Shown: in pieces, positions 5,586-11,683 of the stretch
Position numbering within the stretch: position 1 is the stretch's first letter
Layout: every line of letters starts with the position of its first letter
Source of the DNA: Acidobacteriota bacterium
GTDB lineage: Bacteria > Acidobacteriota > Thermoanaerobaculia > Gp7-AA8
Direction: 5' to 3'
NCBI GenBank assembly: GCA_003222375.1
Contig: QHVX01000098.1
Location: forward strand, 1 to 11,683
Length of the DNA: 11,683 nucleotides
The notes under the pieces: model-generated
Databases searched by the model: none
Told to the model about the DNA's origin: nothing
What the model saw: only the letters and a program-made list of their open reading frames with translations
Program-made: the position numbers and the translations under genes

Positions 5586-6281
5586 TTGCAGCGCGACCTG
5601 TCGGAATTCGAAGAGCGTCTCGGATACAGATTTGAGCACCGCGACCTTCTGACGCGCGCTCTCACCCACAAGTCGTATTCACACGAGGCCCGTCAAAACG
5701 GCGTCCAGGACAACGAGACCTTCGAATTTCTCGGCGACTCCGTCCTCGGATTCGTGGTCGGCGATCTGCTCTTTCAAAAATTTCCGACGCTCGACGAAGG
5801 CGCTCTGTCGAAAATCAAAGCGTATCTCGTCAGCGCCGGAAGCCTGGCGGTGAAGGCCAGGCATTTCGGAATGGGCGAAGTCATCTACCTCGGCGTCGGC
5901 GAGGAAAAATCCGGCGGGCGCAAGAAAGAGTCGCTGCTCGCAAACGTTTTTGAGGCGATCATCGCCGCAATTTTTCTCGACGGCGGGATCGAGCCGGCGC
6001 GGCGCCTGATCGAATCGTCGTTCAAGCGCGATCTCGAATCGGTCGATGAAGACGATCTGCTCTTTCACGACTACAAGACCGCGCTGCAGGAGCTGGCTCA
6101 GGGGAAGGGTCTGCAGCTTCCGGAATACAACGTCGTCGACGAAGTCGGTCCCGATCACGACAAGCGATTCGTCGTGGAAGTGAAAGTCGGAAATCACCTC
6201 GCCCGCGGCGAGGGATCGTCGAAGAAGGAGGCGCAGCAGCAGGCTGCCTGGCATGCGTTGCGTGACTATTCCGGGCGGTAG
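5586..6281 (+). CDS. rnc: Ribonuclease III
   Basis: A 231-residue protein of normal length for bacterial RNase III, the Mg-dependent endonuclease that cuts double-stranded RNA in rRNA maturation and mRNA turnover. The RNase III domain covers residues 1-155 and has the signature NETFEFLGDSVLGF (43-56). The double-stranded-RNA-binding domain follows (~160-230), with DYKTALQELAQ and GEGSSKKEAQQQAAWHAL. Metal ligands by alignment with E. coli Glu41, Asp45, Asp114 and Glu117 are Glu47, Asp51, Asn120 and Glu123. The third is Asn instead of Asp (LLANVFEA), which should be tested for an effect on activity. The start is TTG 5586, the only start that preserves the usual N-terminus (LSEFEERLGYRFEHRDLL). 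No Shine-Dalgarno sequence is visible. The following gene overlaps its 3' end by 29 nt. Confidence 0.95.
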   Translation: MQRDLSEFEERLGYRFEHRDLLTRALTHKSYSHEARQNGVQDNETFEFLGDSVLGFVVGDLLFQKFPTLDEGALSKIKAYLVSAGSLAVKARHFGMGEVIYLGVGEEKSGGRKKESLLANVFEAIIAAIFLDGGIEPARRLIESSFKRDLESVDEDDLLFHDYKTALQELAQGKGLQLPEYNVVDEVGPDHDKRFVVEVKVGNHLARGEGSSKKEAQQQAAWHALRDYSGR

Positions 6282-7401
6282 GTTCGCGGCGGCGATGGTA
6301 GTGCTGCTGGTGGCGATTGTCACCGCGCATTCCCAGGTTGCCGACAATCCCGACCTCGATCGGATCCGCGCCGACATCACGCAGCTGCGCAAGCGGCTCG
6401 ACGAAGTCCGGTCGAAAACGCAGACCGCCGAGCAGGAGCTCGAAGAAGTGAGCATCGAGCTCGACATCCGCACGCGCGAGGTCGAGATCGCAATGCGCGT
6501 CGAAGCAGATCTGGAACGTCAACAACAGGAGCTGCAGGGGCAGATTGACGGAGTCGCGCACCGGATCGCTGAGCAGCGTGATTTTCTCCGCCGCCGCCTC
6601 GTCTCGCTCTATCGCCTCGGCCGACTCAGTTACGTGCGGCTGCTGCTTTCGATCGATGAGCGCCGCGATCCAATCGAGGCGATGTCGATGCTGACCTACC
6701 TCGCGTCGCGCGACTCGCGGGCGATCACGCGATTCAATTTCGCGCGACAGCAACTGCGCTCGCGATACGCCGAAATGGCGGAGCGGCAGAAGAAGATCGT
6801 CGAAGCGCGGCAGGTCATCCAGCAGCGCCAGCAGGCGGTCGCCGAGGCGCACGCGCGCAAGGAGCGCCTGGTCGCGCAACTGCATCGCGAGAGCTCGAAA
6901 TCGGAAGAGCAGATCGCCAATCTGGAAGAAAAGGCGAAGCGCCTCGAGCATCTTCTCGACGTGCTGTCGCGTCAAAGTTCGGGAAGTACGGTTCAGGAGG
7001 ACATCCGGACCGTCCAGGGCGCGTTGGGATGGCCGCTGCAGGGGAAGATCATCGAAACTTTCGGAAAACAGGTCGACCCGAAGTTCTCGACCGTAACGTT
7101 CAACAACGGCATGAAGATCGCGGCGGCGCCCGGCACGGATGTGCGGGCGATTTTTCCGGGAACAGTTCTATTTTCGCAATGGTTCAAGGGTTACGGTAAC
7201 CTGATGATCGTCGACCACGGCAATCGCGTTTTCTCGCTGTACGGCAACCTCAAATCGCCGGCAGTTGCGGTTGGAGATCGCGTCACGGCTGGACAAACGA
7301 TTGCAGGAGTGGGCGAGGCGGAAGAAGCCCAGGGTGGTTACCTGTACTTCGAGATCCGGCAGGACAACAAGCCGGAAGATCCGCAGAAATGGTTGCGCTG
7401 A
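6253..7401 (+). CDS. envC: EnvC-like murein hydrolase activator (degenerate LytM/M23 domain, coiled coil)
   Basis: 382 residues: a hydrophobic signal segment (~11-26, ending TAHS), a long charged coiled coil (~33-240, rich in E, R and Q), and a C-terminal LytM/M23 fold (~260-380). The domain ends GYLYFEIRQDNKPEDPQKWLR, as in EnvC. All expected zinc ligands are replaced. The HxxxD motif reads NNGMK (Asn284, Lys288), the usual Y-x-H-L site is YGNL (Asn332), and the HxH motif is YLY (Tyr363, Tyr365). This is the EnvC pattern, in which a non-catalytic LytM domain activates amidases that split septal peptidoglycan. It is therefore predicted to be periplasmic and inactive as a peptidase. The start is ATG 6253 or GTG 6262; both keep a basic n-region. 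The gene overlaps rnc by 20-29 nt and is followed within a few bases by the S41 protease gene, consistent with an operon. The symbol is by family resemblance. Confidence 0.88.
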   Translation: MRCVTIPGGRFAAAMVVLLVAIVTAHSQVADNPDLDRIRADITQLRKRLDEVRSKTQTAEQELEEVSIELDIRTREVEIAMRVEADLERQQQELQGQIDGVAHRIAEQRDFLRRRLVSLYRLGRLSYVRLLLSIDERRDPIEAMSMLTYLASRDSRAITRFNFARQQLRSRYAEMAERQKKIVEARQVIQQRQQAVAEAHARKERLVAQLHRESSKSEEQIANLEEKAKRLEHLLDVLSRQSSGSTVQEDIRTVQGALGWPLQGKIIETFGKQVDPKFSTVTFNNGMKIAAAPGTDVRAIFPGTVLFSQWFKGYGNLMIVDHGNRVFSLYGNLKSPAVAVGDRVTAGQTIAGVGEAEEAQGGYLYFEIRQDNKPEDPQKWLR

Positions 7402-7403
7402 CA

Positions 7404-8594
7404 ATGATGAGCAAAAAGAAAACGATCTTTCTCCTGGTTTCGGTGGCCTTCCTGTTTTCCCTGATCGGCGGAGCGCTGTTCGGTCAGGTGACGCAGCGCA
7501 ACAACGTGTTCCGCTACCTCAGCATCTTCACCGAGGTGTTCGATCTGGTGCGGAACAACTATGTGGAAGCTGTCTCGTCGGATCAGTTGCTCGACGGCGC
7601 GTTTTCAGGTGTCACCGACGCCATCGACGAGTTCAGCTACTACGTTGCGCCGTCGCAGATGAATGCCTACAAAAGCTACGTCGACACAGAAGACAACGGC
7701 GACGGCCTCGTCGTGACGAAGCGTTTCGGCTATGCGTACGTGATTGCCGCGATTCCCGGTTCGCCGGCCGCCAAGGCGGGCATCGAACGGGGAGACTTCA
7801 TCGAGAAGATCGATGGCCGGCCGACGCAGAGAATGGTGGTTTGGCAGGTGCGCCACGCTTTGGCCGCGAAAACGGTCCAGCTGCAGGTTCTGCGGGGTGG
7901 TCAGACCAGGCGCGACAATTTCTCGATTTCACAGGCGAACTATCACCCACTCGCGATTACGACGCAGCAATTCGGGAGCGTTGCCTACATCAAGATTCCG
8001 TTCTTCGAGAAAGGCACGAGCGAGCAGCTCAAGAATGCGCTCGAGAGCGCGCGCAAGAACGGCAATCGCAAATTGATCATCGATCTGCGGGGCAATGCGG
8101 GCGGCGAGGTCGACGAGGCGATCACATCGGCGGATGAGCTCCTCACCAGCGGTCTCATCACATCGGTCGAAGGACGTCACATCGACGCCAAGCGCTGGCA
8201 GGCGGATCGGGCGACCGACTATGACGGCGATCTCGAAGTGCTCACCGACAATTCGACGGCGTCGGGCGCGGAGATCTTCGCGGGAGCGATTCGCGGAAAC
8301 GGGCGCGGAAAAATCGTCGGAATCACGACCTACGGCAAATCGATCGTGCAGAAGTTCATCCCGCTGCCAAGCGGCGGCGGAGTCTTCATGACCATCGGCC
8401 ACTACACCTATCCGGATCTCAAGCCGATCAAAGAGGGCGGCGTGAAGCCGGATGTCGTCGTCGATCTGACTGCACAGGCTCTGCGCGACCGGGACACCAA
8501 GGATCTGAAGCCGCGCGAAGATCTGATCCTGCAAAAGGCGCTCTCGATGTTCTCGGAGCCACAGCAGAGCGCGGCCGCCAAAAAAGCGGCATAG
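7404..8594 (+). CDS. ctpA: CtpA-type C-terminal processing protease (peptidase S41)
   Basis: About 396 residues from ATG 7404; ATG 7407 is equally possible, and an upstream ATG at 7389 would overlap envC. MMSKKK followed by a hydrophobic helix (~8-28) indicates membrane anchoring or export to the periplasm. The usual S41 N-terminal helical segment (FTEVFDLVRNNYVE) is followed by a PDZ domain (~95-180; IAAIPGSPAAKAGIERGD) and the S41 core (~185-355). The Ser/Lys dyad is complete: Ser287 in DNSTASGAEIFAGA and Lys312 with Gln316 in TTYGKSIVQ. The family cleaves proteins from their C-termini, often peptidoglycan hydrolases or penicillin-binding proteins. This fits its place directly after the amidase activator gene. 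The C-terminus is Ala/Lys-rich. The stop codon shares its last base with the inverted repeat that follows. Confidence 0.92.
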   Translation: MMSKKKTIFLLVSVAFLFSLIGGALFGQVTQRNNVFRYLSIFTEVFDLVRNNYVEAVSSDQLLDGAFSGVTDAIDEFSYYVAPSQMNAYKSYVDTEDNGDGLVVTKRFGYAYVIAAIPGSPAAKAGIERGDFIEKIDGRPTQRMVVWQVRHALAAKTVQLQVLRGGQTRRDNFSISQANYHPLAITTQQFGSVAYIKIPFFEKGTSEQLKNALESARKNGNRKLIIDLRGNAGGEVDEAITSADELLTSGLITSVEGRHIDAKRWQADRATDYDGDLEVLTDNSTASGAEIFAGAIRGNGRGKIVGITTYGKSIVQKFIPLPSGGGVFMTIGHYTYPDLKPIKEGGVKPDVVVDLTAQALRDRDTKDLKPREDLILQKALSMFSEPQQSAAAKKAA

Positions 8595-8680
8595 GCGACA
8601 CCTTCGGTTTCCCCCGTTTTCCACTTCCCGTAGATTCTGTCTGCATTGAGTAGAAAAAGGGGGAAACCGAAGGTGTCGCC
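8594..8680. repeat. 28-bp near-perfect inverted repeat with 31-nt loop
   Basis: The arms at 8594-8621 and 8653-8680 are reverse complements with one mismatch (G8616 against A8658). The outer 22 bp (from GGCGACACCTTCGG through CCCCC) are perfect. The left arm starts on the last base of the ctpA stop codon. The sequence is unrelated to the GTCATCC repeat family. No T-run follows either arm, so a factor-independent terminator is not indicated. A mobile palindromic unit, or an mRNA 3'-end stabiliser, is possible. Confidence 0.85.
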
Positions 8681-8686
8681 CCATAC

Positions 8687-8724
8687 TACGAAGTTTTTCG
8701 TTGACAAGTACGAAAAGATTCGTA
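8687..8724. promoter_or_regulatory. Two tandem dyad operators ACGAA-N4-TTCGT
   Basis: ACGAAGTTTTTCGT (8688-8701) and ACGAAAAGATTCGT (8710-8723) each have perfect 5-bp half-sites ACGAA/TTCGT around 4 nt. The second extends to a 6-bp dyad, TACGAA/TTCGTA. Their centres are 22 bp apart, about two helical turns, so two dimers could bind the same DNA face. The first ends on the first base of the -35 and the second ends on the first base of the -10, an ideal repressor placement. The regulator is not encoded in the window. BlaI/MecI-type repressors use dyads of similar size, but that link is only a guess. Confidence 0.65.
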
Positions 8725-8728
8725 AACT
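8701..8728 (+). promoter_or_regulatory. Sigma70-type promoter of the DUF5916 gene
   Basis: A perfect -35, TTGACA (8701-8706), a 16-bp spacer and TAAACT (8723-8728; 4 of 6 matches). Transcription would begin near 8735, leaving a leader of about 35-40 nt before ATG 8771. It is the only promoter in the window with a recognisable -35, and it is covered by two dyads, so the gene is probably repressible. Confidence 0.65.
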
Positions 8729-8770
8729 CTCAAAGCTAACCTTTTTGAAACGGCGGCGTATTTGACTGCA

Positions 8771-10984
8771 ATGAAGCATGGCATCTTCGTCGCGCTGATC
8801 GCGGTCTCGGCGTACGCCACCGGCCCACAGATCCACGTCACGAAAGCCACCGGCCCGATTACGGTCGACGGCAACCTCTCCGACCCCGGTTGGCAGGGCG
8901 CCACGCGACTCGACCAGTGGTACGAGACGAACCCCGGCGACAACCTCGAGCCGAAAGTAAAGAGTGTCGGCTACCTCACATACGACGATCATTTCTTCTA
9001 CGCCGGATTCGAATTCACGGATCCCGAACCGTCGAAAATTCGCGGACCGTACAACGACCGCGACCACATCGGCGGCAACACCGACGACTACGGCGGCGTG
9101 ATTCTCGATACGCGCAACGACGGCAAGACGGCGATCCTCTTCCTCGTCAATCCTCGCAACATTCAGTACGACGCCATCAGCGACGACACCAGCGGCAACG
9201 AAGACAATTCGCCGGATTTTTTCTGGGACTCCGCGACAAAGATTACGCCAACCGGCTGGACGCTCGAGATCCGCATCCCGTTCTCAACGCTGCGCTACAG
9301 CGGCGCCGCGCCCGACTGGGGCATCATGCTCTACCGCAACTGGCCGCGCGATCGCCGCTACCAGATGTTTGCGAACAAGCTCCCGCGCGGCATGAACTGC
9401 TTCATCTGCAACGAGAGCAAGCTGACCGGGCTTCACGATCTGCCACCGGCCGGCCATCTCGTGACCGCGCCGTACCTCAACACGCAATCGGTCGGCGAAG
9501 CGCGCGACGGACTCGGATCGCCGATCACGACCCGCCCGCTGAAGAATGACATCGGCGCCGATGTGAAGTGGACGCCCTCGCGCGACACAGCCATCGATGC
9601 CACGATCAATCCCGACTTCTCGCAAATCGAATCCGACAATGCCGTCATCTCGACGAACGAGCGCTTCGCGATTTTTTTCCCGGAGAGGCGGCCGTTCTTT
9701 CTGGAGGGCAGCGAGCTTTTCAACACCACGATTCAAGCGGTCTACACGCGAACGATCACCGCGCCGCGCTACGGCCTTCGCAGCACGGGCAAGTTCGGTC
9801 AGAACGCCTACACGTTGCTGGTCGCGGAGGACCGCGGCGGCGGCGTTGTCGTTCTGCCATCGCCTCTCGGGTCGGATTTCGCGAACCAGGAATTCTCATC
9901 GAAGGTGCTGGTCGGACGCGTCCGACACGATTTCGGAAGATCGTATGCCAGCTTTCTGGCCACCGATCGCGAGATCGGCGGCGGCGCGCACAATCGCGTT
10001 TTCGGTCCCGATTTTCAGTGGAAGAACGATCATCACACGATCACCGGTCAGTTTCTGCTGAGCGACAGCCGCACGCCGAACCGCCCGGAGCTGGCCGCGG
10101 AGTGGAACGGTCAACAACTGCGCTCACATGCGTCGGACCTGTGGTACTCCTTCTCGTCCGCGAAGTGGGACTTCTTCACCGAGGCGAAAGATTTCGGGGA
10201 CAAGTTCAGGGCCGACAACGGCTTCATTCCACAGGTCGGGTTCAAATCAAACTACGCCGAAATGGGGCGCACAATCCGGCCGACGACCGGCTTCTTCAAT
10301 CGCGTCCGCTTTTTCGCGATGAGCGAGTACGACTCGCAGCAGGATGGATCGCAGCTCTATCGACTCCTGTCATTCGGCTTCGGCGCCGATGGGAAGATGC
10401 AGTCGTTCAATCGGTTGCGATACGCATACGAAACGGTGCGGGCCGGCGATCGTTTGTTCCAGCAGCATCAGCTCAAGTTCAGCGACAACCTGTCGCTCAA
10501 CAATCTGATCAGCCAGATCGGATGGGACGGCTGGATCGGTCAGCAGGTGGACTTTGCGAACCTTCGCCTCGGCCGCGGCGCCAGCGTGAATCCATTCGCG
10601 ACCATCCGCCCGACCAATCATCTGCAGCTCAATTTCTCAGGCGGCGTGCAGTGGTTGAAGGTCCGCGTCGACAACTCCGAGAATCGCCTGTTCACCTCGC
10701 AGGTCGAACGACTGCGCGCGACCTACACGTTCAATTCACGGATGTTTCTGCGAACAATTCTGCAGAATCAGCGCACCAATCGCGACCGGAGTCTCTACAC
10801 ATTCGCAGTCAATCAGCACGGCGGCTCGCTGGCATCGCAACTTCTGTTCGCCTACAAGCTCAACTGGCAGACCGTCATGTACCTCGGCTTCGGCGATCTG
10901 CGCGGGGTGACGCCGGAGGAGGCCACGTTCGAGCCGCTGAACCGGTCGGTGTTCTTCAAAATCTCGTACGCGTTCCAGCACTGA
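8771..10984 (+). CDS. DUF5916 family exported protein with N-terminal CBM9-like domain (predicted outer-membrane barrel)
   Basis: 737 residues from ATG 8771; TTG 8762 in the same frame is less likely. The signal peptide is MKHGIFVALIAVSAYA, probably cleaved before TGPQ. Residues ~20-235 resemble the carbohydrate-binding family-9-like domain: ITVDGNLSDPGWQGA, VGYLTYDDHFFYAGFEF and GWTLEIRIPFSTLRY. A DUF5916 hallmark follows, INPDFSQIESDNAVIS running into FFPERRPFFLEGSELF (~279-317). The remainder (~320-737) alternates aromatic and polar residues, with many short amphipathic strands, and ends VFFKISYAFQH, as expected of an outer-membrane beta-barrel. The molecular function of the family is not established; glycan binding or uptake is suggested only by the CBM9-like part. 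A CxxC pair (FICN region, Cys210/Cys213) is present. The gene has its own promoter with a double operator. Its 3' end overlaps the convergent hutH by 29 bp. No strong Shine-Dalgarno sequence is visible. Confidence 0.88.
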   Translation: MKHGIFVALIAVSAYATGPQIHVTKATGPITVDGNLSDPGWQGATRLDQWYETNPGDNLEPKVKSVGYLTYDDHFFYAGFEFTDPEPSKIRGPYNDRDHIGGNTDDYGGVILDTRNDGKTAILFLVNPRNIQYDAISDDTSGNEDNSPDFFWDSATKITPTGWTLEIRIPFSTLRYSGAAPDWGIMLYRNWPRDRRYQMFANKLPRGMNCFICNESKLTGLHDLPPAGHLVTAPYLNTQSVGEARDGLGSPITTRPLKNDIGADVKWTPSRDTAIDATINPDFSQIESDNAVISTNERFAIFFPERRPFFLEGSELFNTTIQAVYTRTITAPRYGLRSTGKFGQNAYTLLVAEDRGGGVVVLPSPLGSDFANQEFSSKVLVGRVRHDFGRSYASFLATDREIGGGAHNRVFGPDFQWKNDHHTITGQFLLSDSRTPNRPELAAEWNGQQLRSHASDLWYSFSSAKWDFFTEAKDFGDKFRADNGFIPQVGFKSNYAEMGRTIRPTTGFFNRVRFFAMSEYDSQQDGSQLYRLLSFGFGADGKMQSFNRLRYAYETVRAGDRLFQQHQLKFSDNLSLNNLISQIGWDGWIGQQVDFANLRLGRGASVNPFATIRPTNHLQLNFSGGVQWLKVRVDNSENRLFTSQVERLRATYTFNSRMFLRTILQNQRTNRDRSLYTFAVNQHGGSLASQLLFAYKLNWQTVMYLGFGDLRGVTPEEATFEPLNRSVFFKISYAFQH

Positions 10985-11683
10985 AGAACGCTTCGAAGAT
11001 CCGGCGGACATCATCGCTCAGCGCGCGATCGCGCGTCACGGTCGGCGAGACTTTTCGCACCGACTGGTAGATCTCGCGCAGTCTCGGCGCGATGCCTTGC
11101 GCCACCGCGGTGGTCTTCAATTCTTTGACCGACATCTCGCGGCGCGGCGCAGTCGGATCAATCGACATGCCGACACGCCAGTCGAGTGCCTGGGCCGCGA
11201 CCATCAGCTCGATCGCGATGACGTTCTGCGCGTTGCGCAACACCGTTCGCATTTTTCGCGCAGCGTGCGTCGACATCGACACGTGATCCTCGGCGTTCGA
11301 TGACGTCGGAATCGAATCGACCGATGCCGGATGGCAGAGGACCTTGTTCTCCGAGACGAGCGAGGCGGCGGTGTATTGCGCGATCATCAGTCCTGAATTC
11401 ACGCCGGGCTCGCTGGTGAGATTGCGCGGCAGGCCGCGATTGTGATTGCCGTCCAGCAGCGTCTGAATCCGCCGCTCGGCAATGCTGGCGAATTCCGCGA
11501 TCGCGATCGCCATCAGGTCCGCTGCGATTGCAATCGGCTGCCCGTGGAAGTTTCCGGCTGAGTAGGCGAGGCGATTGTCACCGCGATATGCCGGTGGCCA
11601 ATTGGCGCGAAAATTCAGGTCAAATGGCGCATCACCCTCGGGGAAGAACAACGGATTGTCGGTGGCGGCGTTGATCTCGCGTT
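10956..11683 (-). CDS. hutH: Histidine ammonia-lyase, C-terminal part (5' end outside window)
   Basis: The last ~242 residues of an aromatic amino acid ammonia-lyase (PF00221), the enzyme that turns L-histidine into urocanate and ammonia. The fragment opens REINAATDNPLFF and contains SAGNFHGQPIAIAADL, GLMIAQYTAASLVSENK, HPASVDSIPTSSNAEDHVSM and AIELMVAAQALDWR, all close to HutH. The Glu of AEDHVSM corresponds to the Glu typical of histidine-specific enzymes. The Ala-Ser-Gly that forms the MIO cofactor lies upstream, outside the window, so activity cannot be judged. About 27 residues separate DNPLFF from SAGNFHG, where P. putida-type HutH has about 7. That is an insertion of roughly 20 residues (11642-11562). 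The TGA stop (10958-10956) is inside the convergent DUF5916 gene. Other hut genes may lie upstream on the minus strand, beyond the window. Confidence 0.92.
   Translation of the reverse strand, partial: REINAATDNPLFFPEGDAPFDLNFRANWPPAYRGDNRLAYSAGNFHGQPIAIAADLMAIAIAEFASIAERRIQTLLDGNHNRGLPRNLTSEPGVNSGLMIAQYTAASLVSENKVLCHPASVDSIPTSSNAEDHVSMSTHAARKMRTVLRNAQNVIAIELMVAAQALDWRVGMSIDPTAPRREMSVKELKTTAVAQGIAPRLREIYQSVRKVSPTVTRDRALSDDVRRIFEAFFSAGTRTRF

Noticed and set aside
8594..8680. The inverted repeat as an intrinsic terminator or as terminal repeats of an insertion sequence
   Set aside because: There is no T-run after either arm, and the 31 nt between the arms cannot hold a transposase. It is listed only as an inverted repeat.
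9568..11070. A 500-codon open frame on the plus strand overlapping the DUF5916 gene and the end of hutH
   Set aside because: It is a shifted frame of the DUF5916 gene. Its product is Arg/Ser-rich without any recognisable motif, while the other frame has a signal peptide and the DUF5916 hallmark.

Overview
The window is a high-GC stretch from a Gram-negative, two-membrane bacterium. The evidence is a degenerate LytM/EnvC-type protein, a C-terminal processing protease, two predicted lipoproteins and a large predicted outer-membrane barrel protein of the DUF5916 type. Lipoproteins that fuse a sulfatase fold to TPRs, DUF5916 proteins, and palindromic spacer repeats built on GTCATCCTGAGC / GCGAAGGATCTC together suggest Acidobacteriota or a neighbouring phylum. 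That placement is an inference; no rRNA or tRNA is present.

Layout. Positions 1-1166, minus strand: a TauE/SafE-family permease followed by a small DUF1634 membrane protein, translationally coupled. Positions 1272-5491, plus strand: two tandem paralogous predicted lipoproteins, each an alkaline-phosphatase-superfamily ('sulfatase') domain followed by a C-terminal TPR array. Both lack the Cys/Ser needed for formylglycine and carry Thr there. Positions 5586-8594, plus strand: rnc (RNase III), an EnvC-like murein-hydrolase activator and a CtpA-type S41 protease, closely packed and probably one operon. Positions 8771-10984, plus strand: a DUF5916/CBM9-like exported protein behind a sigma70-type promoter overlaid by two dyads. 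Positions 10956-11683, minus strand: the C-terminal part of histidine ammonia-lyase (hutH), convergent with the DUF5916 gene and overlapping it by 29 bp; its 5' part is outside the window.

Non-coding structure. Four copies of one asymmetric palindromic repeat occupy almost every spacer of the left half (1-55, 1178-1252, 3395-3474, 5498-5565). They sit close to stop or start codons, and one contributes coding sequence to the N-terminus of the second lipoprotein. A different, nearly perfect 28-bp inverted repeat begins at the last base of the ctpA stop codon (8594-8680). Immediately after it are two ACGAA-N4-TTCGT dyads 22 bp apart, over the -35 and the spacer of the DUF5916 promoter.

Together the central genes point to cell-envelope work: surface or periplasmic phospho-/sulfo-ester chemistry by the lipoproteins, peptidoglycan remodelling by the EnvC-like and CtpA proteins, and an outer-membrane protein with a carbohydrate-binding-like domain. 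No complete novel multi-gene system can be shown from this window. The best leads are the Thr-type 'sulfatase'-TPR lipoprotein pair, the repeat family and its use as coding sequence, and the double operator. All spacers are shorter than 300 bp and each is described in a feature.
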